Positions 33,401 through 42,932 of a DNA stretch of 64,000 nt are shown one piece after another (within the stretch, counting starts at the first letter, position 1; each line of letters opens with the position of its first letter). The DNA comes from Aureibaculum flavum (GTDB lineage Bacteria > Bacteroidota > Bacteroidia > Flavobacteriales > Flavobacteriaceae): contig NZ_JAEHFJ010000001.1 of assembly GCF_016406085.1 (NCBI RefSeq), positions 620,001-684,000 on the forward strand, written 5' to 3'. Both the position numbers and the translations under genes were made by a program. The notes beneath the pieces are model-generated. The model was not told the DNA's origin. It searched no databases and saw nothing but the letters and a program-made list of their open reading frames with translations.

Positions 33401-34525
33401 TCAACCTTCATTCAATAACATAAATGCACCATTAATAAGAATTTCTTTATCTTTTAAAACATCTCTATTCAAAATTTCATAATACGCTTCCGTTTTATCT
33501 CCTATTTCTAACTTTATGCTCTCAAAATTATAACCAGTATCATTTTTATTTTTTACAACTAAGGTATAAAAGTCATTTCCTATTTCACCAACCGCGTTAA
33601 TAGGTAAAGCCCAACCTTTTTTAGAATCAGTTATAATTTGAGCTTCGGCAAACATACCTACGATTAAATTAATATCTTCATTTTCTAAGTGTGCATGTAC
33701 TTTAACCGTTCTATTAGCTTCATCAATTGTTGTACCCACTAAATGCACTTCTGCCATAATCATTTTATCTGAAGCTTCTGATATTTTAAACAACACCTTT
33801 TGGCCTTTTTTAACGTGTAAGATGTCTTTTTCAAAAACGGACAATTCTAAATGTAAATGGTCGGTATCTACTATTTCCAAAATAGTATTAGCAGGTGATA
33901 CATACATACCATTACTTACATTTACTTTTGAAATTGTACCTTCTATAGGTGCATATATATTTATTTGAGAAGTAAAATTACCATTTTCAACAGCTTTTGG
34001 ATTGATATTCAACATTGTTAATTTTTGTCGTAATCCTTTAGATTGTGCCAAGGCACTTTTATAGGTACTTTCTGCTTTTAAGTAATTTTTTTGAGAAGTA
34101 ATTTTTTCTTCAAACAATGTTTTCTGCCTTTCGTATTCCGATTTTAGATAATTGAGTTGTTCTGTTATTTCAGCATATTGCTGTTGCAATTCAACAAACT
34201 CTGTATTCTCTATCGTAACTAACAACTGCCCTTTTTTAACTTTATCGCCAATTAAAAGAGGTGTTCTTTTAATGTAACCACCTAAAAAAGAGCTTACTTT
34301 GGCCTTATTTTGTGGCGGAACATCAATCATTCCATTTACATTTATGCTTTTATTAAAATCTTGCTCTATAAACGAACCTAATTTCATTTTCTCAGACTCA
34401 AATTGAGCTTTGGTAACTTCAATTAAATCTGTATTTGAAGTTATTACTTCATCATTTTCTTGTTTATCGGAATTTCCGCAAGCCCCTAAAAAGAGAGCGA
34501 ATAAAATAATATATAAATTTTTCAT
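33401..34525 (-). CDS. RND efflux periplasmic adaptor (CusB/CzcB type)
   Basis: A 374-residue membrane-fusion protein, lipidated at Cys16 (LFLGACGNSD). Order: beta-barrel/lipoyl half (VPPQNKAKVSSFLGGYIK), a coiled-coil hairpin (~110-175, QYAEITEQLNYLKSEYERQ), second lipoyl half (INIYAPIEGTISKVNV), then beta-barrel and membrane-proximal domains. It links the inner-membrane RND pump to the outer membrane channel for export of metal cations such as Cu(I), Ag(I), Zn(II), Cd(II) or Co(II). The gene is 86 bases downstream of the RND-OMF fusion. Confidence 0.92.
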   Translation of the reverse strand: MKNLYIILFALFLGACGNSDKQENDEVITSNTDLIEVTKAQFESEKMKLGSFIEQDFNKSINVNGMIDVPPQNKAKVSSFLGGYIKRTPLLIGDKVKKGQLLVTIENTEFVELQQQYAEITEQLNYLKSEYERQKTLFEEKITSQKNYLKAESTYKSALAQSKGLRQKLTMLNINPKAVENGNFTSQINIYAPIEGTISKVNVSNGMYVSPANTILEIVDTDHLHLELSVFEKDILHVKKGQKVLFKISEASDKMIMAEVHLVGTTIDEANRTVKVHAHLENEDINLIVGMFAEAQIITDSKKGWALPINAVGEIGNDFYTLVVKNKNDTGYNFESIKLEIGDKTEAYYEILNRDVLKDKEILINGAFMLLNEG

Positions 34526-34611
34526 TTGTTTAAATTTATTTAAGTGTTTACTATTTTTCTATTTACTTTTTCAATAAATAATGTCTTTTACTAAATCCCT
34601 TAATAAGGATT

Positions 34612-37600
34612 TTATAAGGTTAAATAATTTATGGCAATTACGGTATCGTTATATTTATTCAGGTTGTCTAAATAAGTGAGCTCAATATCTTTTGAAGTTT
34701 CTATACTTTGTATGTATTGAAAAAAATCAATTTCACCATGTTTAAAACTTTGTTCTGCCGTTTTAATAATTTCTTCCGAAAGTTGTTTTCCTTGCGTTTC
34801 ATAATACAGTACAGCTTCATTATATTGATTAAGTTCAGCCATCAGTTTTGCATAACTTGTTTTTAACTTGACTTTATAATCTGTATGCTCCTCTTTTATA
34901 ATATTTTGAGCAATTTTTGATGCCTTAATTTTTGACGACTTACCTCCAAATAATAATGGAATTTTAACACCGAACTGATAGCCTATCATTTGCTGAGGTA
35001 AAGAACTATTTGAGCCTTGAAAATATTGAATACTCAAATCAGGTAACAGGCTCTGTTTTTCTTTTTGTCGCAAGGCTTTATAATAAAAATCCGCATTTTG
35101 GTAATAATCCAAGCCCACATTATCATCTACAGAAATAGATTGCAACGGCAGTTTTACCAATGGTTGTGACAGTACCAAAATACTATCGACCTGAACAACT
35201 GCCTTTAATTGTTCATTCATTAAAACCACTTCTTGTTCGGCTTGCTTAGATAATGTTTGCAACTGCCGTTGTTTAGATTTGGCAGTTATCATCTCCAAAT
35301 AATTCGTTTCTCCCAATTCAAATCTACGTTCAGATGCTTTTGCAAAATTGGCATATAAGCTGTCCAAAAATTGGTAGGTTTCTGCTTTGTTTTGGGCATA
35401 AACAACATCGAAATATGCTAAATACACGTTACGTTTTACTATTTCTAATTTAATATCATATTTAGACTGTTGCATTTTATAATCTGCCTTACCAACTTTT
35501 TTATCGGCAAAATAAACCGTAGGGAACTTAAAATCTTGCTGTACTCCAAAAACTCTTAATGGTAAATTGTTAGTCCCCAAATTACTCTCATCATAATGAT
35601 AATAAATAGTCGTTTTATCAAAATCAAAAGCACCACCAATTAGGGCATCACTTTTGTCTACCATTAATGCTGAGGCTTTTAGTTCAGCATTATTTTCAAT
35701 GGCCAATGTCACCGCTTTATCAACGGTTAATGGCTCTTGCTGTGCATTAACACTTACAGTAAGCAGCACTATTATTATGGATGCTATTCCCTTTTTATTC
35801 ATTTTAATTTCCTTTTTATCTTCAAACCAAGCATATAAAACGGGCAACACCACCAACGTTAAAAAAGTTGCCGTTATTAAACCTCCAATTACAACGGTTG
35901 CCAATGGTCTTTGTACCTCAGCACCAGCATTGGTTGAAATAGCCATAGGTAAAAAACCTAAAGCAGCAGCCATTGCTGTTAATAAAACAGGTCTCAATCG
36001 CTCAGAAGTCCCTCGTAAAATACGTTCATTAATATCCCTTACACCTTGCTCTTTTAGCTCTTTAAAATGCTCTATCAATACAATTCCATTCAATACAGCT
36101 ATCCCGAAAAGGGCAATAAAACCAACACCTGCAGAAATACTAAAAGGCAGGCCCCGTATCCAAAGTAACAACACTCCACCTACTGCGGCTAAAGGAATAG
36201 CAGAATAGACCATCAACGCTTCTTTAATGGATCCAAAAGCAAAATGAAGCATAATAAATATGAGTACTAAGGCAATAGGTACCGCTATTTTTAATCGGTC
36301 TTTCGCACTTTGTAAATTCTCAAATTGACCACCATACGTAATCGAATAACCTGGAGGTAATTTTAATTGTTGATCAATTATAGCCTGAACATCATCTACC
36401 ACCGATTGTAAATCTCGATTACGAACATTAATACCAACAACTATGCGACGTTTCGTATCATCTCTAGATATTTTTGCTGGACCTAACGAATATTTAATTT
36501 CTGCTAATTCGCTCAACGGAATTTTTTGTCCGTTAGGCGTATCAACATATAAATTTTGAAGACTGGATAAATTTTTACGATGATTAGCATCTAAACGTAA
36601 TACCAAATCGAAACGCTTTTCGCCTTCAAAAACACTCCCCAGAGATTCACCCGCAAAGCCCATGGTAATTAATTGATTTAAATCGGCAATATTTAACCCA
36701 TACCTCGCAATCTTACTTCTATTAAAATTTACGCTCATTTGCGGCAAACCAGCCACTTTCTCGACAATGATATCTGAAGCACCATCAACATTTGCAATTA
36801 AATTTTTAATTTCATCTGCTTTTTTAGCCAGGATATTTAAATCTTCCCCAAATATTTTAATAGCCACATCTGCTCTTACGCCCGTAATCAATTCATTAAA
36901 TCGCATTTCAATAGGTTGCGTAAATTCTACTTCCATACCTGGAATTACAGCGAGAGCTTCCTTAAATTTATCTGCCAATTCGTCTTTACTTGAAGCAGAC
37001 GTCCATTGCTTTTTGGGTTTTAGTTTAATAATAACATCACTCTCTTCCATTGACATTGGATCTGTGGGTACTTCAGCAGCCCCAATTCTACTAACTACTT
37101 GATCTACTTCTGGAAAATTATCTAATAAAATATTTTCAATTTTAGTAGTAATATCTATGGTTTTACTTAATGAAGTTCCTGTTTTTAAAACGGGTTGAAT
37201 TACAAAATCACCTTCATCTAACGTTGGAACAAACTCCCCTCCCATTCTACTAAAAATCCAACCACTTACTACTAACAAAACTATTGATAGACCTATTACT
37301 ATTTTTTTATTAAAAAGTGCCCATTTAATAACTGGTTTATATTTCTTATTTATAAACTTCATCAATCTCACAGAGATATTCTTATCACTTTGCTTAGCTG
37401 GTTTTAAAAATATAGATGCTATTACTGGAACATAAGTTAAACAGAAAATCATTGCTCCAACTAAGGCAAAACTAAATGTTAGTGCCATGGGTTTAAACAT
37501 TTTCCCCTCTACACTACTTAACGATAAGATTGGAATGAAAACTATTAAAATAATCAACTGACCAAAGATGGCCGAGTTCATCATTTTTGATGCTCCTTTT

Positions 37601-38928
37601 AGTGTAACTTGATCAATTTCGCCTTGTCTTTCCTCTTTTGACAACGCTAAAATATGTGAGCTTTTTGATGTTATTTGATAGGCAATAAACTCCACAATAA
37701 TAACGGCACCATCAATGATAATACCAAAATCTATAGCCCCTAAGCTCATTAAATTGGCATCTATACCAAAAATATACATCAATGAAATTGCAAAGAGTAA
37801 ACTCAGCGGAATTACAGATGCTACCACCAAACCAGAACGCCAGTTACCTAATAATAAAACGACTACAAAAATAACAATGAGGGAACCTAAAATTAGATTT
37901 TCTGCCACTGTAAACGTAGTTTTTCCAATCAACTCACTACGCTCTAAGAATCCATTGATATACACCCCTTCAGGCAACGTTTTTTGAATGGAAGCCACAC
38001 GCTCTTTCACCGCTGTAATAATTTCATTAGAATTCCCATCTTTCAGCATCATTACTTGCCCGAGGACTTTCTCGCCTTCACCATTACCTGTAATTGCCCC
38101 AAAACGAGTGGCACTTCCAAAGCCAACTTTCGCAATATCTTTTATATAAACGGGATTTCCATCTGTGTTTTTAACAACAATATTTTCAATGTCCTCTAAA
38201 GATTTAACCAACCCCTCACCTCGTATAAAGAAGGCTTCATTAGATTTTTCGATATACCCTCCACCAGCAACACTGTTATTTTTTTCTAAGGCTTTATAAA
38301 TATCAGCAATAGCAATATTCATAGCCTTTAATTTTGTGGGATTTATAGCCACTTCGTATTGCTTCAAATAACCTCCCCACGTATTGATCTCAACAACGCC
38401 TCGAATACCCGAAAGCTGTCTTTTCACAATCCAATCTTGAATAGTACGTAGTTCTGTTGTTGAGTATTTATCAGCAAAGGCTGGTTTTACATCTAAAATA
38501 TATTGATAAATTTCACCTAAACCCGTAGTTATGGGTCCCATTTCAGGAGCACCAAAACCCTTCGGTATTTTCTCAGAGGCAGATTTAATCTTTTCTGCAA
38601 TTAATTGCCTTGGTAAATAGGTACCTAAGTTGTCTTCAAAAACGATGGTAACTACTGATAGACCAAATTTTGAAACAGAACGTATTTCAACAACCCCAGG
38701 TAAATTTGCCATCTCTAATTCTATAGGATAGGTAATAAATTGCTCCACATCTTGCGTTGATAAATTTCGTGAAGTCGTAATAACTTGTACCTGATTATTG
38801 GTAATATCAGGTACTGCACCTATTGGTATTTTAGTTAATGAAAAAATTCCAAACCCTATAACAAATGCGATAAATAATAAAATAATTGGCTTGTTTTTTA
38901 AGCTAAATTTTATGATATATTCTAACAT
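34612..38928 (-). CDS. Heavy-metal RND transporter (CusA/CzcA) fused to an outer membrane factor (TolC-like)
   Basis: A 1438-residue fusion. Residues 1-~1040 are an HME-type RND pump: TM1 near 10-30, IDFGIIIDGAVIIVE with proton-relay acidic residues in TM4, and FIALFGIAVLNGIVLIEHF in the second half. From M1043 a full signal-peptide-like segment (MNKKGIASIIIVLLTVSVNA, Q) is followed by ~375 residues of TolC-like OMF with long coiled-coil helices. There is no stop between them. The RND C-terminus is cytoplasmic, so the internal segment would act as an N-in/C-out export signal; cleavage after VNA would free the OMF. Such fusions are known in Bacteroidota. Metal specificity unresolved. Confidence 0.93.
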   Translation of the reverse strand: MLEYIIKFSLKNKPIILLFIAFVIGFGIFSLTKIPIGAVPDITNNQVQVITTSRNLSTQDVEQFITYPIELEMANLPGVVEIRSVSKFGLSVVTIVFEDNLGTYLPRQLIAEKIKSASEKIPKGFGAPEMGPITTGLGEIYQYILDVKPAFADKYSTTELRTIQDWIVKRQLSGIRGVVEINTWGGYLKQYEVAINPTKLKAMNIAIADIYKALEKNNSVAGGGYIEKSNEAFFIRGEGLVKSLEDIENIVVKNTDGNPVYIKDIAKVGFGSATRFGAITGNGEGEKVLGQVMMLKDGNSNEIITAVKERVASIQKTLPEGVYINGFLERSELIGKTTFTVAENLILGSLIVIFVVVLLLGNWRSGLVVASVIPLSLLFAISLMYIFGIDANLMSLGAIDFGIIIDGAVIIVEFIAYQITSKSSHILALSKEERQGEIDQVTLKGASKMMNSAIFGQLIILIVFIPILSLSSVEGKMFKPMALTFSFALVGAMIFCLTYVPVIASIFLKPAKQSDKNISVRLMKFINKKYKPVIKWALFNKKIVIGLSIVLLVVSGWIFSRMGGEFVPTLDEGDFVIQPVLKTGTSLSKTIDITTKIENILLDNFPEVDQVVSRIGAAEVPTDPMSMEESDVIIKLKPKKQWTSASSKDELADKFKEALAVIPGMEVEFTQPIEMRFNELITGVRADVAIKIFGEDLNILAKKADEIKNLIANVDGASDIIVEKVAGLPQMSVNFNRSKIARYGLNIADLNQLITMGFAGESLGSVFEGEKRFDLVLRLDANHRKNLSSLQNLYVDTPNGQKIPLSELAEIKYSLGPAKISRDDTKRRIVVGINVRNRDLQSVVDDVQAIIDQQLKLPPGYSITYGGQFENLQSAKDRLKIAVPIALVLIFIMLHFAFGSIKEALMVYSAIPLAAVGGVLLLWIRGLPFSISAGVGFIALFGIAVLNGIVLIEHFKELKEQGVRDINERILRGTSERLRPVLLTAMAAALGFLPMAISTNAGAEVQRPLATVVIGGLITATFLTLVVLPVLYAWFEDKKEIKMNKKGIASIIIVLLTVSVNAQQEPLTVDKAVTLAIENNAELKASALMVDKSDALIGGAFDFDKTTIYYHYDESNLGTNNLPLRVFGVQQDFKFPTVYFADKKVGKADYKMQQSKYDIKLEIVKRNVYLAYFDVVYAQNKAETYQFLDSLYANFAKASERRFELGETNYLEMITAKSKQRQLQTLSKQAEQEVVLMNEQLKAVVQVDSILVLSQPLVKLPLQSISVDDNVGLDYYQNADFYYKALRQKEKQSLLPDLSIQYFQGSNSSLPQQMIGYQFGVKIPLLFGGKSSKIKASKIAQNIIKEEHTDYKVKLKTSYAKLMAELNQYNEAVLYYETQGKQLSEEIIKTAEQSFKHGEIDFFQYIQSIETSKDIELTYLDNLNKYNDTVIAINYLTL

Positions 38929-38999
38929 AATTCATTTTAAAAAAATTAATAATACACAAATGAAAATCCTTTGTGAGCTTTTAAAATATGGAGTATGAA

Positions 39000-39389
39000 T
39001 TATGCCAATTTGGGCGGTTGAAAAACAGAAGGTTTTTCAAAACAAGAAATAGAATCTTTGTAAAAGAAGTTAAAAGGTATTGCTATAAATGGTGTGAAAT
39101 CTAAATTATATGTAATTGCTCTAAATGTAAAAGTACCATTTAAATGTGAACACTTATGATTGTCATGTTTAAATGGCAAATTATCATGTTCTTTATGATT
39201 ATTACTTTTTAAGATAGCATCATCGCTATAGTGTTCAACCAAAAATTCCATAAAAGTATCACCATACTTTTCTTGATGGTATTCTGCATGTTCTAGCAGC
39301 ACCTTTAATTTAGAGATATCATCAATACTAATATTGAAACTCTGAAAAAGGATTAATAATGAAGATAATATGGCAAACAGTTTTGTCAT
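39000..39389 (-). CDS. Small exported His-rich protein linked to metal efflux
   Basis: A 129-residue protein with a signal peptide (MTKLFAILSSLLILFQSFNIS). The middle is rich in His, Asp and Glu (HAEYHQEKYGD, NNHKEHDNLPFKHDNHKCSH), and the tail is CFEKPSVFQPPKLA. Cys/His spacing and the PPK end recall the HYC_CC_PP-type small proteins that accompany Bacteroidota Cus loci, though the exact motif is incomplete. It is the first gene of the minus-strand metal-efflux run, 71 bases upstream of the RND fusion, and may bind or sense the metal in the periplasm. Confidence 0.75.
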   Translation of the reverse strand: MTKLFAILSSLLILFQSFNISIDDISKLKVLLEHAEYHQEKYGDTFMEFLVEHYSDDAILKSNNHKEHDNLPFKHDNHKCSHLNGTFTFRAITYNLDFTPFIAIPFNFFYKDSISCFEKPSVFQPPKLA

Positions 39390-39506
39390 TATTACACAAA
39401 GTTACACTATTTTCTTAAAAAGCTATGTAACAACTTTTACATATCGCTATCGAAGTCTCTAAAAATTAGAACTTTATTGACTATTGTATAAGATAAAAAT
39501 ACTATT

Positions 39507-39983
39507 CTAAATAAGTTGTAATAACTGTATGAGCTCATTCAGTTCATCATTATGTATTTTTACTACAGACTCAATTTTATTATCACTGTTTTCTATAATT
39601 AAAGCACTTTTTTCATCTTCTTCATAGCCAATAGCCCTCGAAGAATATTTTACATTATCAGAATTAATTAGTTTTTTTCCATCTTTAAACCAGCCGTAAT
39701 TGGCTTCATAATTTATTGTAGACTTATTAAATATGATGACCTCTTCACCATAGGTATTCCATAATGAAATACGTAGTAAATAAAAACCTAGTAACCCAAA
39801 AAGAATCATCATAAAAATATAACCAATATGAAATTTACCCCCAAACGAAATTGCGAACCCCATACCAACTACTGGAGCGATAAAAAATAAAAACGAAAAT
39901 AAGAACATTACACTTCTTACAAAAAGTGGTGACTTTTGCACTTTTAGAGTTAAAGTGTTGTTATTTAGATTGAATTGTTGCAT
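39507..39983 (-). CDS. Two-helix membrane protein with PH-like C-terminal domain, unknown function
   Basis: About 158 residues from the ATG at 39983; a longer frame from 40076 adds 31 residues that look untranslated. Two membrane helices (about 20-45 and 53-73) precede a soluble beta-rich region (~80-158, EEVIIFNKSTINYEANYGWF ... LNELIQLLQLI) of the PH-like kind seen in many bacterial membrane proteins. No signal peptide. Divergent from the LytS kinase gene by 146 bases. I do not recognise a specific function. Confidence 0.65.
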   Translation of the reverse strand: MQQFNLNNNTLTLKVQKSPLFVRSVMFLFSFLFFIAPVVGMGFAISFGGKFHIGYIFMMILFGLLGFYLLRISLWNTYGEEVIIFNKSTINYEANYGWFKDGKKLINSDNVKYSSRAIGYEEDEKSALIIENSDNKIESVVKIHNDELNELIQLLQLI

Positions 39984-40129
39984 AATATTTATGGTTGCAA
40001 GATAAAAATAATTCTTCCAAAACAGTTTGATGTAATTTATAAGCGAAATATGCAGTTCATCAGAAATTAGTTTCACTAACCAGACTTTAAAAGTTTCTTT
40101 GTGGTGTATTAATAATTAAATTTACAGTC

Positions 40130-41467
40130 ATGAAGAAGATAGTGTCATTTATAGTAATGTTATTTCTAGTAGCAGCTAGTTTTTCACAAGGACAGGAAAA
40201 GTTACCTATACAACCATGGGCTGATATTCTTGAATTGAATTGTCTACAATATAACTTATTGGTTATAAATTTTCAAAATCAAGAATTTTCACAAAGAGAT
40301 AGATCAATTTGGTGGGTAAGAAATCCTATTTCTGTTCTTATTTTACCATCTATTATTTTACTTTTAATATCTCTTTTTCTTGTTCAGAAAATTAATCGAG
40401 CATTATCATTCAAATTTAAAAATGATTGGCTTCGCTTTGGTGTTATCACTATTATTGCATTGCTATTTACAGATATTTTAATAATTCTATTCGTCTCTTT
40501 TTATGATTTCTTAACGATACCTGGTAGGTATCGAGCAACAGGAATATTTAGAAAAGACACAATTTTCACAACTACAATTATACTTTTTGTACTTATATTT
40601 CCTTTTTTGTTTTTTCTTCGTTTTCTTGAGTTAAAAATTAGTAAAAGTTCACAACAAATTTCAGCAAAGACTAGTTTAATTTTTATATCAACTGGTTTTT
40701 TACCCTTTATTATTCTCTTATTGATTATGTACTTTACTATTGATACTTTTAATAATGATAATTATTATTTTGTGTCAGCGGCCTTTTTATATATTATCGC
40801 ATTTGCTACCATTAGAGCACTTTTAAGTTATTTTATTTTTAAAGAACGAAACTTAATTGTAGAAAATGAAACTAAACTGTCAGAGCTCAGGGAACTAAAA
40901 ACAAGAGCTGAACTAAAAGCATTACAATCTCAAATTAACCCACATTTTCTATACAACGCCTTAAATTCTATTGCCAGTTTAGCACATAAAAATGCCGATA
41001 AAACAGAAAAAATGGCATTGTCTTTATCTGATTTATTCAAATACACCATCAACCGAAAAGGTAAAAAAGATAGTACTATCGGAGATGAAGTTGAGATGGT
41101 TAAAAATTATTTAGAAGTAGAACAGATTCGCTTTGAAGACCGTTTAAATTTCATTATTGATGTAGATAAGTCCCTAGAGAATATAAAAATTCCCATGTTT
41201 CTTATTCAGCCCTTAATAGAAAACGCGGTAAAACATGGTATTTCTAAGGTTGAAAATAATGGACAAATTACGTTAAAAATAAATAAAACTGAAACTGGTT
41301 TTACAATTATTGTAGAAGATAATGGCCCCGATTTTCCTGAGGGTTTAGTAAGTGGCCATGGATTGCAAACAGTATTCGATTTATTGCGATTAACCTATAA
41401 GGAAAAGGCATCCATAAGTTGGAAAAACAAGCCAACTAAGCAAATTAAAATAACCATTGAAAACTAG
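40130..41467 (+). CDS. LytS/YehU-type sensor histidine kinase
   Basis: A 445-residue membrane kinase. An N-terminal signal-like helix and about five further membrane segments (roughly 62-83, 98-120, 138-160, 183-205, 210-230) form the sensor. A short coiled linker leads to the His_kinase domain with phospho-acceptor H272 in LQSQINPHFLYNALNSI. The C-terminal ATPase has PLIENAVKHGIS (N box) and DNGPDFPEG, GHGLQT (G boxes). It signals to the LytTR regulator encoded six bases downstream. The signal is unknown. Confidence 0.93.
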   Translation: MKKIVSFIVMLFLVAASFSQGQEKLPIQPWADILELNCLQYNLLVINFQNQEFSQRDRSIWWVRNPISVLILPSIILLLISLFLVQKINRALSFKFKNDWLRFGVITIIALLFTDILIILFVSFYDFLTIPGRYRATGIFRKDTIFTTTIILFVLIFPFLFFLRFLELKISKSSQQISAKTSLIFISTGFLPFIILLLIMYFTIDTFNNDNYYFVSAAFLYIIAFATIRALLSYFIFKERNLIVENETKLSELRELKTRAELKALQSQINPHFLYNALNSIASLAHKNADKTEKMALSLSDLFKYTINRKGKKDSTIGDEVEMVKNYLEVEQIRFEDRLNFIIDVDKSLENIKIPMFLIQPLIENAVKHGISKVENNGQITLKINKTETGFTIIVEDNGPDFPEGLVSGHGLQTVFDLLRLTYKEKASISWKNKPTKQIKITIEN

Positions 41468-41473
41468 AAAGCA

Positions 41474-42235
41474 ATGAATCAACCTTATACCACAATTATC
41501 ATAGATGATGAACTCTTAGCTAGAGAACGGTTATTAAAACTATTGAACAACTTTCCAGACAATTTTCAAGTTATAGATACCGCTAAAAACGGAACAGAGG
41601 CTAAAGAAAAAATTAATCAATTAAATCCAGATGTTATTTTTTTAGACATTGAAATGCCAGGACTTACAGGGTTTGAATTACTAGACCAATTGGAACAAAT
41701 TCCTATGGTTATATTTTGTACCGCTTTTGATCAATACGCATTACAAGCTTTTGAAACCCATAGTATTGATTATTTGGTTAAGCCCGTACGCTTGGAGCGT
41801 TTAGAAAAAACCGTTAAAAAATTGGCATTGCTTAAAGGGAATAATAATTCTCAAAAGCTATTAGATGCTATTAAAGAAATGTCTGCTCAAAAGGAGACTA
41901 AAAAAATGACCTCTATTACCGTTAAAAAAGGTGACAAACTGTTTTTTGTAAAATTAGAAAATGTCATTTATTTTGAAGCGGATGCTAAATATGTAAGCAT
42001 TTATACGATTACGGAAAACCATTTAACAGAGTTATCTTTAACTCAATTAGAAACTAAACTACCAAATTCATTTTTAAGGGTTCATAGAGCTATTATTATA
42101 AACACAAATTATGTTGAAAACGTACAAAAATATTTTAATAGCAGGTATGTTATTACTTTAAAAAATAGGCAAAAAACGAGTGTAACTTCTGGCAGAAGCT
42201 ATACGCAACAAATAAAAAATTGGATGGGAATCTAA
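41474..42235 (+). CDS. LytTR-family response regulator
   Basis: A 253-residue regulator: receiver domain with acidic pocket DD (11-12) and phospho-acceptor D58 (FLDIEMPG), and LytTR DNA-binding domain (~148-250, ITVKKGDKLFFVKLENVIYFEADAKYV as strands, ending RSYTQQIKNW). It pairs with the kinase upstream as a two-gene operon. LytTR proteins bind pairs of ~9-bp direct repeats; I could not find a convincing autoregulatory site. Confidence 0.95.
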   Translation: MNQPYTTIIIDDELLARERLLKLLNNFPDNFQVIDTAKNGTEAKEKINQLNPDVIFLDIEMPGLTGFELLDQLEQIPMVIFCTAFDQYALQAFETHSIDYLVKPVRLERLEKTVKKLALLKGNNNSQKLLDAIKEMSAQKETKKMTSITVKKGDKLFFVKLENVIYFEADAKYVSIYTITENHLTELSLTQLETKLPNSFLRVHRAIIINTNYVENVQKYFNSRYVITLKNRQKTSVTSGRSYTQQIKNWMGI

Positions 42236-42246
42236 TTTAATTCGAG

Positions 42247-42254
42247 TACTTTTG
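42247..42254 (+). promoter_or_regulatory. Candidate -7 promoter element
   Basis: TACTTTTG, a full TAnnTTTG match, lies 31 bases before an ATG (42286) that now leads only an 11-codon frame. The next substantial gene downstream is the membrane protein at 42384. Confidence 0.4.
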
Positions 42255-42285
42255 CTTATTGGAAGAGCATATATTTATTTAAGTT

Positions 42286-42321
42286 ATGAAAAAAGACATT
42301 GAAATTTCTGAGGTCGATTGA
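42286..42321 (+). pseudogene. Truncated gene start (11 codons)
   Basis: ATG followed by codons for KKDIEISEVD, then TGA. The N-terminus looks like a normal protein start (I recall flavobacterial proteins beginning MKKDIEIPEV, unverified), and a good -7 element precedes it. Nothing homologous follows in frame. Probably the left edge of a deleted gene. Confidence 0.3.
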
Positions 42322-42383
42322 GCATTAGAACAAAAATAGAGCATTTTTTAAAAACCTTTCCAAGTAGATTTTTAAACATTTTT

Positions 42384-42908
42384 ATGAATAATAAATTTGT
42401 TTTATCATTATTCTTTTTAGTAGCTCTTCTAATATCTATTATATTTATTGACATCTTTATCTTACCTAAAACTACAATAAATGATACCGTGGTTGAGACT
42501 AAAGAACTATTAGAACGCATAGGAGACAGTGATAAATATAAAGTAGTAGGATACAAATGTAAAACGAGTAAAGGTTATGTTTTCCACATTCAAAGTATTG
42601 GTTTTCTTGCAAAACAAAAAAATGAAGTAAAACTTAAACTCACCTTACTTTTAAAAAATGTAATTGGCTTAAAGTCAAAAAATAAAGACTACTCAGACAT
42701 CCTTTATTCAAATACTGTTTATGAACTTAAGTATTTTTACCTTTTTGTTTTAGGCTCGCTCATAATAAATATAATTATTATTTATTTTAATCTATTTATA
42801 AAGAGAAACTCACTTTGGAACTTTATAGGTTTTAATTTTCTGTTAATCCTATTTTGGTTAATAATCGAATATAGTTTAAAACTTCAATCGCCTTTATTTA
42901 AATTTTGA
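42384..42908 (+). CDS. Membrane protein of unknown function
   Basis: About 174 residues from the ATG at 42384; a TTG at 42318 would add 22 residues and overlap the truncated gene. One N-terminal helix (FVLSLFFLVALLISIIFIDIFI), a soluble loop (~35-110) and two C-terminal helices (YFYLFVLGSLIINIIIIYF and NFLLILFWLIIEY). No family recognised. It converges with the large outer membrane protein gene 24 bases away. Confidence 0.6.
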   Translation: MNNKFVLSLFFLVALLISIIFIDIFILPKTTINDTVVETKELLERIGDSDKYKVVGYKCKTSKGYVFHIQSIGFLAKQKNEVKLKLTLLLKNVIGLKSKNKDYSDILYSNTVYELKYFYLFVLGSLIINIIIIYFNLFIKRNSLWNFIGFNFLLILFWLIIEYSLKLQSPLFKF

Positions 42909-42932
42909 TTTAATAAAAAATAGTGAATACAA

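Noticed and set aside
35654-36208. A 184-codon plus-strand frame within the RND fusion gene
   Set aside because: It is antisense to conserved RND sequence and has low-complexity composition typical of a shadow frame.
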